21,936 nucleotides of DNA from Parabacteroides sp. (GCA_020026285.1 JAHHQS010000060.1:1-21936); one strand, 5' to 3'. Positions 8,641 through 16,519 are shown, counted from the first letter of the stretch. Numbers and translations: made by a program. Notes: generated by a model from the sequence alone, not told the origin.

Positions 8641-9558
8641 TTACTTTTGTAATGGTTCTAATCGTTTAGTCTGTGTAGGATATAATTCATACAACAGTTT
8701 ATATCCTTCCTCTCTCTCCTGTTTGGTCGCTTTTGAATAAATCAGAACGATTTCATCGAGCTTGGCATCCTGAAATACACGTGGCACCACAGAAGTCGGA
8801 CGAGTGTTTCTTACCTCTTTCATCAAAGGTAAAGCCTCGATGATCGTTGTTCTTCCACGATCCGGATTAGCAGCCATTTCATCAAGACCTTTACGATGAT
8901 AAGTATACCACAGATTACGGAAGTTCTCTGAAGAATTATCAGTCAGAGAGGTAATCAGACCATGACGATTATCATCTTTCTCGAAAGCCTTCCATCCGTT
9001 CCAGGAACCTTGAGCCTGAGCCATGTTTACAATCTGCTGAGCTCTTTCATAAAACGGTTTCCCTCCCATCGGAGCAAAACTGTCAAAGTCCAGCCCCAGA
9101 ATAACGTAAATATAATACATGACCGTAGCAGTCAGATTACTCGTCAATGTATTGGGAGAATATTCAAGCTGCTCGAACTGTGCATATTCAAAATCGAGTT
9201 CCGTATCCCGATAATTGAAAAGAGTTGTCAGATAAGAAGAATTATACACAGGCCGTGTAGCCTGAACCTGTATTTCCGCCTTGTAACTATTGTCGTTCCT
9301 CTCGTTAAGAATAATAGTCATGGAACAGTTGATTCGCTCGTTGATAGCAAAAGTGGCGTCGGTCCATCGTCTGTTATTCACATATTCAGTTAAAGCTTTC
9401 TGTAAAGCCTCATAAACCGATTTATCAGTTCCTTGAATCTTGTCACTGTTTATCGTAATACGGGCATTCAGTTCACCGGTATTAGTCATTGACTGAGCAA
9501 ATCCCGTGAACGAACACACTCCGAGTATGAACCCCCCCAATAGTTTTCTTATCTTCAT
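8641..9558 (-). CDS. DUF4835 family exported protein
   Basis: A 305-residue Bacteroidetes protein with a cleavable signal peptide (KLLGGFILGVCSFTGFAQ, cut after Ala21). There is no lipobox, so it is predicted to be periplasmic or outer-membrane associated. The family has no established function. Its start overlaps the coaBC stop by four bases (ATGA at 9558-9555), which indicates translational coupling, and recN follows 6 bases after its stop. The position between coaBC and recN is, as far as I recall, common in the phylum. A G7 run (9532-9538 read on the minus strand) falls on codons 7-10, within the signal peptide, and is a possible slippage site. Confidence 0.85.
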   Translation of the reverse strand: MKIRKLLGGFILGVCSFTGFAQSMTNTGELNARITINSDKIQGTDKSVYEALQKALTEYVNNRRWTDATFAINERINCSMTIILNERNDNSYKAEIQVQATRPVYNSSYLTTLFNYRDTELDFEYAQFEQLEYSPNTLTSNLTATVMYYIYVILGLDFDSFAPMGGKPFYERAQQIVNMAQAQGSWNGWKAFEKDDNRHGLITSLTDNSSENFRNLWYTYHRKGLDEMAANPDRGRTTIIEALPLMKEVRNTRPTSVVPRVFQDAKLDEIVLIYSKATKQEREEGYKLLYELYPTQTKRLEPLQK

Positions 9559-10757
9559 TTCAATAATGAAACTAACTTATTAATAATATCTACGGCAACA
9601 TCCTGTTTGCTCTTCAAAGGGAAAGCCTCGAAGTTCCCCTGATTGTCAAGAATAGAAACCTTGTTTGTATCATATTGGAAACCGGCTCCTTTATCACGCA
9701 GCGAATTCAATACGATAAAATCGAGATTTTTCCGATTCAGCTTGTCGGTGGCATGCGATACTTCATCCGAAGTCTCCAGAGCAAAACCGACCAGAACCTG
9801 TTCATCCTTTTTGATCTTTCCAAGAGAAGCCGCTATATCCTTATTCGGGACAAGTTTCAGTGTCATTTCACCGGTAGATTCTCTTTTTATCTTTTCCGAA
9901 GCCTGGAACTCCGGTCTGTAATCGGCTACCGCAGCACAAAGAATGGCCGCATCTGTTGACGGATAAATATCCATCGAAGCCTGATACATCTCTTCGGCAG
10001 ATTCCACCGGGATTCTGTGGATAGCAGGATGCGATGTCGTTAAGGCGACAGGTCCGCTTACCAGGAACACTTCGGCTCCACGCTGAGCACAGACTTCAGC
10101 CAGTGCGTATCCCATTTTCCCAGACGAATAATTACCTATAAAACGGACAGGATCGATCTTTTCATGTGTAGGTCCTGCAGTTATTAAGATTTTTTTATCT
10201 TTCAGATCATTTTTCTCTGTAAAGAAATCCTCAAGAACAGCTACAATCTTATCTGGTTCTTCCATTCTTCCTTTTCCAACCAGATGACTCGCCAATTCAC
10301 CGGAGGCCGGTTCGATAATATGATTTCCAAACGAACGGAGCTTATCCAGATTCTGAGTCGTTGTCGGGTGAGCAAACATGTCCAGATCCATTGCCGGAGC
10401 AATAAAAACCGGAGCTTTACATGAAAGATAAGTTGTCACCAGCATGTTATCAGCTATTCCGTTGGCCATTTTCCCGATAGTTGAAGCCGTAGCCGGGGCA
10501 ACAAGCATAGCATCGGCCCACAATCCTAAATCAACATGACTATGCCATGATCCGTCTCTGTTCGAGAAGAACTCACTGATAACAGGATTACTGCTTAAAG
10601 CGGAAAGTGTGATTGGTGTGATGAATTCTTTCCCGGCCGGAGTAATTACCACTTGTACTTCAGCACCTTTCTTGACAAGAGCTCTAATCAGATAAGCCGC
10701 CTTGTAGGCTGCAATACTTCCTGTTATCCCTAAAATAATATGTTTTCCTTTCAGCAT
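9555..10757 (-). CDS. coaBC: Bifunctional phosphopantothenoylcysteine decarboxylase / phosphopantothenate-cysteine ligase
   Basis: It carries out two steps of coenzyme A synthesis in the cytoplasm: joining 4'-phosphopantothenate to cysteine (CoaB, C-terminal half) and FMN-dependent decarboxylation (CoaC, N-terminal half). The 400 residues match the fused Dfp family. CoaC (~1-180) has the flavin-site GITGSIAAYK, the catalytic His74 in HVDLGLWAD and an APATASTIGKMANG segment. CoaB (~187-400) has ITAGPTHEKIDPVR, NYSSGKMG and AADYRP motifs. Two CoaC positions differ from E. coli Dfp: PAMDLDM has Asp124 where PxMNxxMW has Asn, and SGELASHLVGKGRM has Ser157 where the active-site Cys lies. It sits 12 bases after the exonuclease gene and overlaps DUF4835 by four bases, so it is in an operon. 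Confidence 0.95.
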   Translation of the reverse strand: MLKGKHIILGITGSIAAYKAAYLIRALVKKGAEVQVVITPAGKEFITPITLSALSSNPVISEFFSNRDGSWHSHVDLGLWADAMLVAPATASTIGKMANGIADNMLVTTYLSCKAPVFIAPAMDLDMFAHPTTTQNLDKLRSFGNHIIEPASGELASHLVGKGRMEEPDKIVAVLEDFFTEKNDLKDKKILITAGPTHEKIDPVRFIGNYSSGKMGYALAEVCAQRGAEVFLVSGPVALTTSHPAIHRIPVESAEEMYQASMDIYPSTDAAILCAAVADYRPEFQASEKIKRESTGEMTLKLVPNKDIAASLGKIKKDEQVLVGFALETSDEVSHATDKLNRKNLDFIVLNSLRDKGAGFQYDTNKVSILDNQGNFEAFPLKSKQDVAVDIINKLVSLLK

Positions 10758-10769
10758 AAAACTCTGAAA

Positions 10770-11540
10770 TTACTTGGAATTAAAACTTCTTAATTTGATT
10801 TCTGTCAGTTTTTGTTTTGTATTCAACGGGAAATCAGCATTCATCATCCAGTTGTAATACGCAGGTTCCTGTTTTAGAACTTCTTCAACCAGTTTGCCCT
10901 TGTACTTGCCAAAGTTAAAAACCTCTTCCCCTTTTTCATTATAAACCATTCTGCCGGCAAAATCGACATTGTTTGTGAAGCTGGAGAATTCTGACAGGAA
11001 TGTCATATCGTTCTTCAATTCCGGATAACGGTCAAGCTGCGCCTTCAGAACCTCGTAAGTTGCCATCGTGTCAGCTTCAGCCGTATGAGCATTTTCCAGC
11101 GACTTATGGCAATAGAATTTATAGGCTGCAGATAATGTTCGCTGCTCCATCTTGTAAAAGATTGTCTGAACATCGATGAACTTGCGACGACTGAAATCGA
11201 CGTCTACCCCTGCACGAAGAAATTCTTCCGCCAGTAAAGGAATATCAAAACGATTGGAATTATATCCGGCAAGATCGCATCCCTCGATCTGGGCTGCCAG
11301 ATTCTTGGCGATTGCCTTGAAAACAGGACAATCAGCCACATCCGCATCGGTTATGCCGTGAATGGCAGTAGATGCCGGTGGAATGGGCATTTCCGGATTA
11401 ATTCTCATGGTCTTTGATTCTTCCTTGCCATTAGGAAAAACTTTCACATATGAGATTTCTATGATTCTATCTTTTGCTACATCAATCCCTGTCGTTTCCA
11501 GATCGAAGAAAACCAAAGGATTTCTCAGATTAAGTTGCAT
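10770..11540 (-). CDS. DnaQ-type 3'-5' exonuclease (Pol III epsilon-like) with ExoX-like C-terminal domain
   Basis: A 256-residue DEDDh exonuclease. Exo I is FFDLETTG (Asp13, Glu15), Exo II is GYNSNRFDIPLL (Asp99) and Exo III is AHTAEADTMAT (His152, Asp157), so the catalytic set is complete. After the exonuclease domain (~8-170), a segment near residues 196-252 (FGKYKGKLVEEVLKQEPAYY, then WMMNADF) resembles the small ExoX-type C-terminal domain. It may proofread for the replicase or act in repair; the sequence does not say which. The gene starts 14 bases after dnaN, which links it directly to the sliding clamp in one transcript. Confidence 0.9.
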   Translation of the reverse strand: MQLNLRNPLVFFDLETTGIDVAKDRIIEISYVKVFPNGKEESKTMRINPEMPIPPASTAIHGITDADVADCPVFKAIAKNLAAQIEGCDLAGYNSNRFDIPLLAEEFLRAGVDVDFSRRKFIDVQTIFYKMEQRTLSAAYKFYCHKSLENAHTAEADTMATYEVLKAQLDRYPELKNDMTFLSEFSSFTNNVDFAGRMVYNEKGEEVFNFGKYKGKLVEEVLKQEPAYYNWMMNADFPLNTKQKLTEIKLRSFNSK

Positions 11541-11554
11541 TGTCTATATCAGAT

Positions 11555-12676
11555 TTAGTCATTCAACATCATTGGCATTAATAATGTCAACAAATCTTCA
11601 TTTTCTTCGTTTTCTTCTGGGATAATCAATCCGGCACGTGAAGGATCAGCCAATTCAAAGATGATGGATTCAGAAGTGATATTACTTAAAATTTCAATCA
11701 GATAAATAGAGTTGAAACCGATACTCAAATCCGGACCGTCATATTGGCAGCCAATATGTTCTTCTGCAGAAATGGAGAAATCGATATCTTGTCCGAAGAT
11801 AGACATTTTATTACTTTCCAGCTGAAGTTTGATCAGGTTGCTTGACTGAGAGAAAACAGAGACACGTTTCAAAGCAGTAAGGAACGAAACACGGTCGATA
11901 GTTACTTTAAATGGATTTTCTGCCGGAATTACGCTGTTGTAATTCGGATAGCGGCCTTCCACCAGACGGCAGACCATTTCAAAGTTTTCTGTAACCATGT
12001 GTGCATTGTTCTCGTCGAACTTGATAACCACGACACCTTCACCCTTGGCCAGAATAGTCTTCAGCAGGTTGGCAGGCTTCTTAGGTAAAATAAAAGAAGC
12101 TCTTTGTTCGCTCTGGATGGCATTGTTACGTAAACGGATCAGTTTTCGGCCATCTGAGGCAACAAAAGTCAGATTTTCCGGCTGAATATCGAAATAAATA
12201 CCATTCATCACCGGACGCAATTCGTCGTCGGCTGTTGCGAAGATAGAACGGTTGATACCGTTTAATAAAGTCTTCGAATCAATATTTAAAGAAATGGCAT
12301 TCTCGTTCAACGGTTTCTGTTGAGGATAAATATCACCTCTTGTTCCAATGAAATTATATTTTCCGTTCTGGAAATAAATGAAGATTTCCAGATTCTCATC
12401 ATTAATATCAAAAGTAAGCGGCTGTTCCGGTAATTCCTTCAGAGGTTCCAATATATTTTTAGCCGATAACGCAAAGACACCAGAACCACTTGCATTCATA
12501 ACCTGAACGGTTGTAACCAGGCGGGTTTCAGAATCTGCGGCAGTAATTGTCAACACATCACCTTCTAATGCAAAAAGGAAATTATCCAAAATTGGTAACG
12601 AATTCTTAGATGCAATCACCTTGCTGGCTATTTGCAATCTTGAAGATAAAGCTGTACTTGAAACATCAAACTTCAT
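11555..12676 (-). CDS. dnaN: DNA polymerase III beta subunit (sliding clamp)
   Basis: The ring-shaped clamp that tethers DNA polymerases to DNA. The 373 residues and the beginning MKFDVSSTALSSRLQIASKV, with SLPILDNFLF soon after, are typical of DnaN. Three similar clamp folds span ~1-120, ~125-245 and ~250-373, and the end LLTLLMPMMLND matches the conserved C-terminus that forms part of the partner-binding pocket. It is first gene of the five-gene run down to recN and has its own -7 box at 12750-12757. A possible clamp client, UmuC, is encoded in the same window (17177-18445). Confidence 0.97.
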   Translation of the reverse strand: MKFDVSSTALSSRLQIASKVIASKNSLPILDNFLFALEGDVLTITAADSETRLVTTVQVMNASGSGVFALSAKNILEPLKELPEQPLTFDINDENLEIFIYFQNGKYNFIGTRGDIYPQQKPLNENAISLNIDSKTLLNGINRSIFATADDELRPVMNGIYFDIQPENLTFVASDGRKLIRLRNNAIQSEQRASFILPKKPANLLKTILAKGEGVVVIKFDENNAHMVTENFEMVCRLVEGRYPNYNSVIPAENPFKVTIDRVSFLTALKRVSVFSQSSNLIKLQLESNKMSIFGQDIDFSISAEEHIGCQYDGPDLSIGFNSIYLIEILSNITSESIIFELADPSRAGLIIPEENEENEDLLTLLMPMMLND

Positions 12677-12749
12677 AATATATATAATTTATATTTTATA
12701 TTCAAATTACAGATGGATCTGGAGAACAAATTCCAATCCACTCAAATTA

Positions 12750-12757
12750 CAAAGTTA
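12750..12757 (-). promoter_or_regulatory. -7 promoter box of the dnaN operon
   Basis: TAACTTTG on the minus strand matches TAnnTTTG exactly, 73 bases upstream of the dnaN ATG. A TTTTG is present upstream but only 13 bases away, so the -33 element is uncertain. Confidence 0.55.
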
Positions 12758-12792
12758 AGTATTTTTTTGACAAAACAGAGATTGGGAAACAC

Positions 12793-12826
12793 AAAAAAGG
12801 CTCTATCCTGTTAAAGGAAAGAGCCT
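12793..12826 (-). terminator. Rho-independent terminator of the rpmB-rpmG-DUF4295 operon
   Basis: On the minus strand, 12 bases (12826-12815) pair with 12 bases (12809-12798) with one mismatch around a 5-base loop, followed by T6 at 12798-12793. It separates the ribosomal operon from dnaN. Confidence 0.93.
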
Positions 12827-12855
12827 CTTCTGATTTATTTATAATAAAGAATTAT

Positions 12856-13005
12856 TTACTTGAAATAATCTTTAACTGCTTCATTAGGAATCATTTCTTC
12901 CTGGAAGATGTAAGCACCTGTTTTTGGAGACTTTACCATCTTAATTACTTTTGAGAAAGTACGTCCATCACCTTTCTTAAATGTTGCAACTGCTTTCTTT
13001 GCCAT
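12856..13005 (-). CDS. DUF4295 family small basic protein
   Basis: A 49-residue protein beginning MAKKAVATFKKGDGRTFSK and ending EAVKDYFK. The ATG is at 13005 and the TAA at 12858-12856. This tiny Lys-rich family is characteristic of Bacteroidetes and is found next to rpmG; by size, charge and operon it is probably ribosome associated, but no function is established. It starts 15 bases after the rpmG stop and is last in the operon, just ahead of the terminator at 12793-12826. Confidence 0.9.
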   Translation of the reverse strand: MAKKAVATFKKGDGRTFSKVIKMVKSPKTGAYIFQEEMIPNEAVKDYFK

Positions 13006-13020
13006 TGTTTAAATCTCCTA

Positions 13021-13209
13021 TTACTTAATTTCTTTATGTAAAGTCATTTTTTTCAAGATTGGGTTGTATTTCATCAATTCCAATCTCTGTGTTGTATTCT
13101 TTCTGTTTTTAGTAGTGATATAACGAGAAGTACCCGGCATACCGCTATCCTTATGTTCAGTACATTCTAGAATAACCTGAACTCTGTTACCTTTTGCTTT
13201 CTTTGCCAT
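13021..13209 (-). CDS. rpmG: 50S ribosomal protein L33
   Basis: 62 residues beginning [20 protein letters not shown], with the family segment [23 protein letters not shown]. Only one cysteine is present (Cys16), so this is the form without the zinc ribbon. It lies 16 bases after rpmB and is followed by the DUF4295 gene, a typical Bacteroidetes order. Confidence 0.96.
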   Translation of the reverse strand: MAKKAKGNRVQVILECTEHKDSGMPGTSRYITTKNRKNTTQRLELMKYNPILKKMTLHKEIK

Positions 13210-13225
13210 CTGTTAGTTCCTCCTA

Positions 13226-13465
13226 TTAAGCGTTTAAATAACCCTTTTCAGCAGCCATTTTAATAGCAGCATCCAAACCTAGTTTGTTAATTGTGCGCAA
13301 GCCTGCTGCAGAAATCTTCAGGCTAATCCAGCAATCTTCTTCTACCCAGTAGAATTTTTTTGTAAACAAGTTGACATCGAACTTACGTTTAGTTCTTCTC
13401 TTAGAGTGAGAAACATTGTTGCCAACTAATGCTCTTTTTCCGGTAATTTGACAAATTTTAGACAT
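13226..13465 (-). CDS. rpmB: 50S ribosomal protein L28
   Basis: 79 residues beginning [20 protein letters not shown], then [13 protein letters not shown] and [15 protein letters not shown], all L28 landmarks. First gene of the operon. Its leader is about 170 nt from the better promoter (13644-13675) and contains a hairpin plus U8 element (13498-13556) that could control expression by attenuation. Confidence 0.97.
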   Translation of the reverse strand: MSKICQITGKRALVGNNVSHSKRRTKRKFDVNLFTKKFYWVEEDCWISLKISAAGLRTINKLGLDAAIKMAAEKGYLNA

Positions 13466-13497
13466 CTCTATCTTCTTTTTATTACATGTAATGATTC

Positions 13498-13556
13498 AAA
13501 AAAAATAAACCCGCAAGACTTCACATAATTTACTTGGTAAATCCGTTTTAATCTTG
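13498..13556 (-). promoter_or_regulatory. Attenuator-like hairpins with U8 in the rpmB leader
   Basis: On the minus strand, CAAGA (13556-13552) can pair with TCTTG (13518-13514), enclosing a hairpin with stem ATTTAC/GTAAAT (13542-13537 with 13533-13528). A CGGGTTTA linker and eight T (13505-13498) follow. This lies 33 bases before the rpmB ATG, so it would act on the leader rather than end the operon. An autoregulatory r-protein leader is one inference; a weak structure by chance is possible. Confidence 0.35.
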
Positions 13557-13643
13557 TCTCTCCGAAACTTCATTGTCTGAACTAGCATCACGATCAGAAA
13601 GGAAGTGTTTTCTGGATTGCGGTTTCTACCGCTTTACGGGGTG

Positions 13644-13675
13644 CAAAGGTATAAATTAATTTCTTATATACACAA
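13644..13675 (-). promoter_or_regulatory. Promoter of the rpmB operon
   Basis: -7 box TACCTTTG at 13651-13644 with a TTG at 13675-13673, 21 bases upstream. This is the best two-part match to the Bacteroidetes promoter in the window. A GCGGT/ACCGC mini-hairpin follows at about 13618-13631. Confidence 0.7.
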
Positions 13676-13793
13676 TATCTTAGTCGAAAAAATATGATAA
13701 ATAACAGTTTTTTCATCAGGATTCTTCTTGTCTGACATACGACATATCCCGGTTGCTATCATAATAATACTCTTTCTTTTAAGAATTTACGTG

Positions 13794-13801
13794 CAAATAT
13801 A
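13794..13801 (-). promoter_or_regulatory. Possible second upstream promoter box for rpmB
   Basis: TATATTTG on the minus strand matches TAnnTTTG; a TTTTTG lies 23 bases upstream, slightly too far. It is ~330 bases from the rpmB ATG, so the assignment is weak. Confidence 0.3.
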
Positions 13802-13815
13802 TAAACTATTGCTTT

Positions 13816-13841
13816 AAAAACAGACAAAAATCCTGTTTTTT
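13816..13841 (-). terminator. Weak terminator candidate after the second hexosaminidase
   Basis: AAAAACAG (13816-13823) and CTGTTTTT (13833-13840) form an 8-bp, AT-rich stem with a 9-base loop about 45 bases past the stop codon. It is symmetric and could work on either strand, but has only two G-C pairs. Confidence 0.4.
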
Positions 13842-13886
13842 ATCTATTTTTAAGTATCAGCCTTGTTTTGAGCACCTAACTGTCTT

Positions 13887-16199
13887 TTAATAAGCATAAA
13901 TCCCCGTTGATGTTTCCATTTCCATTCCTGAAGGATCGAAGACCCGAAGCTCAAGAAGACCTCCGTTATAATCGAAATAATGAATTTTCAGTTTATGTAA
14001 ACCTTTGCTTAATGCACGTTGTCCGATTAGTTCTATCGGCGAATGCGGTCCATCATTATCTACAACGATTTCATCGTCGATTCTCAAAATACTTCCATCG
14101 TCGGAATACAGAGCAAAGGTGTAAATTCCATCGGCAGGAACATTTATGTAACCCGAAATAACCAGTCCGATATCCCCTTTCACTTCCGAAGGAATGGCAA
14201 CCTTCTTGATTTCATAGACACCTTTTACAGGAACTGTTTCAATTTTGCTGCATGAATCGACTCTGGTTTCGTACCATTCGGCCTTTAATCCGTCGTTCTT
14301 GGGCTCGACATCCGTTACCGCCGGAGAATAATCCTGCTTTAAGTAACGGGCCTTAAACATATCGCCGGCCTTTCCATTCGATTGGAACAGGCGAAAAATG
14401 AAATCGGTAGATTCGCTTATTTTAATCGGATTGGTATAAACAGGCGATTCCAGCGTAGGGATAGATCCATCCGTTGTATAGCGGATTTCTGCGCTCGAAT
14501 CGGCACTTTGTATATTGACAAGCGTTTCGTCCACAAAAGCATTCAGAGCATGAAAACCTTCCAGATCCGGAGTCCTGTAATTCACATCCAGCAGATTCAA
14601 TCGGTAGAACTGACCAACCATTCGTTTCTGGAAATCCGCCCATTGAAGCATTTCCGGTTTGCTCCAGGCTTTTTCAGCAATAGCCAGCAGACGAGGGAAT
14701 GCCATGTAATGCATTCTTTCGCGTGAAGGGATCCATTCACACCAGATATTCCCCTGGACACCTAAAATCAGATTACGTTGTGCCTCACTTAATGAATCCG
14801 GAGCCAGGACATAGGAATAAATATTTCTGACAGATTTCTGGTCTTGCGGAGCATCCAGATAGAAATTGGCATTCGGACAGTAAATGACCCGGTTCCCTTG
14901 TGCTGTGGCAACAGGTATCGCCTGAGGATTCCAGTTACGCCACCACATGATTGTTGCCGTTTCCGACAAACCGCCTTCCAGTATTTCATCCCAGCCAATC
15001 AGCTCTTTGCCATTTTCATTGAAATATTTCTCCATATAGTGAACGAACCACGACTGCAGCTCCTCTTCCGATTTAAGGTTTTCGTCTTTGATTCGTTTCT
15101 GGCAATCCGGGCACTTCTTCCAGTTCACCTTTTCAACTTCATCGGCACCCAGATGAATATATTTATAAGGGAATAAAGGAAAGATCTCGGCATATACATT
15201 CTTGCAGAACTGAAGGGCAGTCTCTTTTCCCGGACAGACAGGCGAAGAGAAAGTCTTTCCCCATCCGGTTTTTGAGAAACAGGAAACCCCGGAATAATTA
15301 CTTACCGCGGCCAGCATGTGTCCGGGCATATCTATTTCCGGAATGACATCGATACCACGGACTTCGGCATACCTGACGATTTCTTTGATATCTTCCTGAG
15401 TATAGAATCCGCCATATAAAGTATCCTCCTGAACGATCCGCAATTTATCTTCAGGTATTTCAAAGTCGGAATTATCTTCCGCTTTAGCTCGTCTCATACA
15501 TTCCCTGTCGTGCGAATTGAACGTACGCCACGCTCCTCTTTCCGTAAGTAAGGGATATCTCTTTATTTCTATACGCCATCCCTGATCGTCGGTCAGATGC
15601 CAATGGAATTTATTCAATTTATAAAGAGCCATCAGATCAAGCATTTCCTTTACTTCATCCGGCGAATAGAAATGTCGTGACACATCGAGCATCAGACCAC
15701 GCCATTCAAAGCGGGGAGAATCTTCGATTGTGACAACAGGGACGAACCAGTTCTGATTCTCGATAGCAGTCGATAATTCGATATTGGGAGGCAGTAACTG
15801 ACGGAATGTTTCGATACCGGAAATGATACCGGAATAGGAAGAGGCCGAAACCTGCACATAGTTGGAGGAGACATCCAGAAGATAGCTGCCTTTTTTATCC
15901 GTAACGTCGGCTGTCAGTTTCAATTGGATTGCTCCTGCTCCTTCCTGTACCACAAACTGATAACCTGTGGACTTGCTTAAGATGGAAGAAAGGAATTTAG
16001 CAGCAGGCTTTAACGATTCATCCGAGAAACCAATAACCATACCATTTTTCAATTCGAATACGCCACTGCCCTGCTGAATGCTATTGGGCAATGGTATAAT
16101 ATTGATTTCACCACACTCTTGTTTAGGCGTATTTGTACATGCACCGCATACCAGCAAAAAAGTAGCAGCCATGCAAAGCTGAGAAAATCTCTTATTCAT
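13887..16199 (-). CDS. Beta-N-acetylhexosaminidase lipoprotein, GH20, with PA14 domain
   Basis: A second GH20 exo-hydrolase, 770 residues. The lipoprotein signal ends LVCGAC (Cys21). A GH20b-like domain (~33-160) precedes the barrel (~168-535), which has RFEWRGLMLDVSRHF, HWHLTDDQGWRIEIK and the catalytic Asp353-Glu354 in HLGADEVEK. A chitobiase C-terminal-like unit (~565-625, YTTDGSIPT) and an intact PA14 domain (~637-765) follow; the PA14 keeps the YSDDGSILRIDDE core. The domain order is the same as in the protein at 2149-4494, so the two are paralogues. An insertion near residues 238-255 (RAKAEDNSDFEIPEDK) is absent from the other. The family makes a role in releasing GlcNAc/GalNAc likely, but linkage preference cannot be read. 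It is a single gene with its own -7 box at 16222-16229. Confidence 0.95.
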   Translation of the reverse strand: MNKRFSQLCMAATFLLVCGACTNTPKQECGEINIIPLPNSIQQGSGVFELKNGMVIGFSDESLKPAAKFLSSILSKSTGYQFVVQEGAGAIQLKLTADVTDKKGSYLLDVSSNYVQVSASSYSGIISGIETFRQLLPPNIELSTAIENQNWFVPVVTIEDSPRFEWRGLMLDVSRHFYSPDEVKEMLDLMALYKLNKFHWHLTDDQGWRIEIKRYPLLTERGAWRTFNSHDRECMRRAKAEDNSDFEIPEDKLRIVQEDTLYGGFYTQEDIKEIVRYAEVRGIDVIPEIDMPGHMLAAVSNYSGVSCFSKTGWGKTFSSPVCPGKETALQFCKNVYAEIFPLFPYKYIHLGADEVEKVNWKKCPDCQKRIKDENLKSEEELQSWFVHYMEKYFNENGKELIGWDEILEGGLSETATIMWWRNWNPQAIPVATAQGNRVIYCPNANFYLDAPQDQKSVRNIYSYVLAPDSLSEAQRNLILGVQGNIWCEWIPSRERMHYMAFPRLLAIAEKAWSKPEMLQWADFQKRMVGQFYRLNLLDVNYRTPDLEGFHALNAFVDETLVNIQSADSSAEIRYTTDGSIPTLESPVYTNPIKISESTDFIFRLFQSNGKAGDMFKARYLKQDYSPAVTDVEPKNDGLKAEWYETRVDSCSKIETVPVKGVYEIKKVAIPSEVKGDIGLVISGYINVPADGIYTFALYSDDGSILRIDDEIVVDNDGPHSPIELIGQRALSKGLHKLKIHYFDYNGGLLELRVFDPSGMEMETSTGIYAY

Positions 16200-16221
16200 T
16201 GATCTGGGCTTTTAATTTCTA

Positions 16222-16229
16222 CAAAATTA
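16222..16229 (-). promoter_or_regulatory. -7 promoter box of the second hexosaminidase
   Basis: TAATTTTG on the minus strand matches TAnnTTTG, 22 bases before the ATG at 16199, so the leader would be short. A 6-bp inverted repeat ATTCAT/ATGAAT (16250-16255, 16260-16265) lies about 20-35 bases upstream. Confidence 0.5.
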
Positions 16230-16474
16230 ACGATATATTCTATTAATCCATTCATTTATATGAATATAATTTAAATATTTTTAAATGATCGGATAGAAAG
16301 ATGCATTACTTCGCCTGCTCGTATCAGAAAGATCCGGGTATTAAGAGCCGTTTCCGTCTATCGGACATGATCGAGGTCATGCCATTTATCAGGTGAAGCA
16401 TTCGATTATTGAAAGCATAGCCGGTAACAGGTAAAGACACATTCAAATAAAGCGAGATGAAAGAAAAAAGGCGT

Positions 16475-16502
16475 TTTGATTTTATGTAATACAGAAATCA
16501 AA
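16475..16502. promoter_or_regulatory. Candidate operator at the umuD promoter
   Basis: TTTGATTT (16475-16482) and AAATCAAA (16495-16502) are a perfect 8-bp inverted repeat with centres exactly 20 bp apart, about two helical turns. The right arm ends nine bases before the -7 box (16512-16519), so a bound protein would cover the -33 region. This fits a dimeric repressor, but AT-rich chance repeats occur. Confidence 0.45.
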
Positions 16503-16511
16503 TATAATTTT

Positions 16512-16519
16512 TATCTTTG
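16512..16519 (+). promoter_or_regulatory. -7 promoter box of umuDC
   Basis: TATCTTTG, a perfect TAnnTTTG match, 17 bases before the ATG at 16537. No good -33 TTG is present, as might be expected for a tightly controlled promoter. Confidence 0.6.

Larger units (their letters stand above)
13466..13886. other. Intergenic region between second hexosaminidase and rpmB
   Basis: 421 bases holding the rpmB leader and its attenuator-like element, the main rpmB promoter (13644-13675), a second TATATTTG box at 13794-13801 that could be an extra promoter, and a weak hairpin at 13816-13841 that may end the hexosaminidase transcript. No ORF or RNA gene is evident. Confidence 0.6.
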
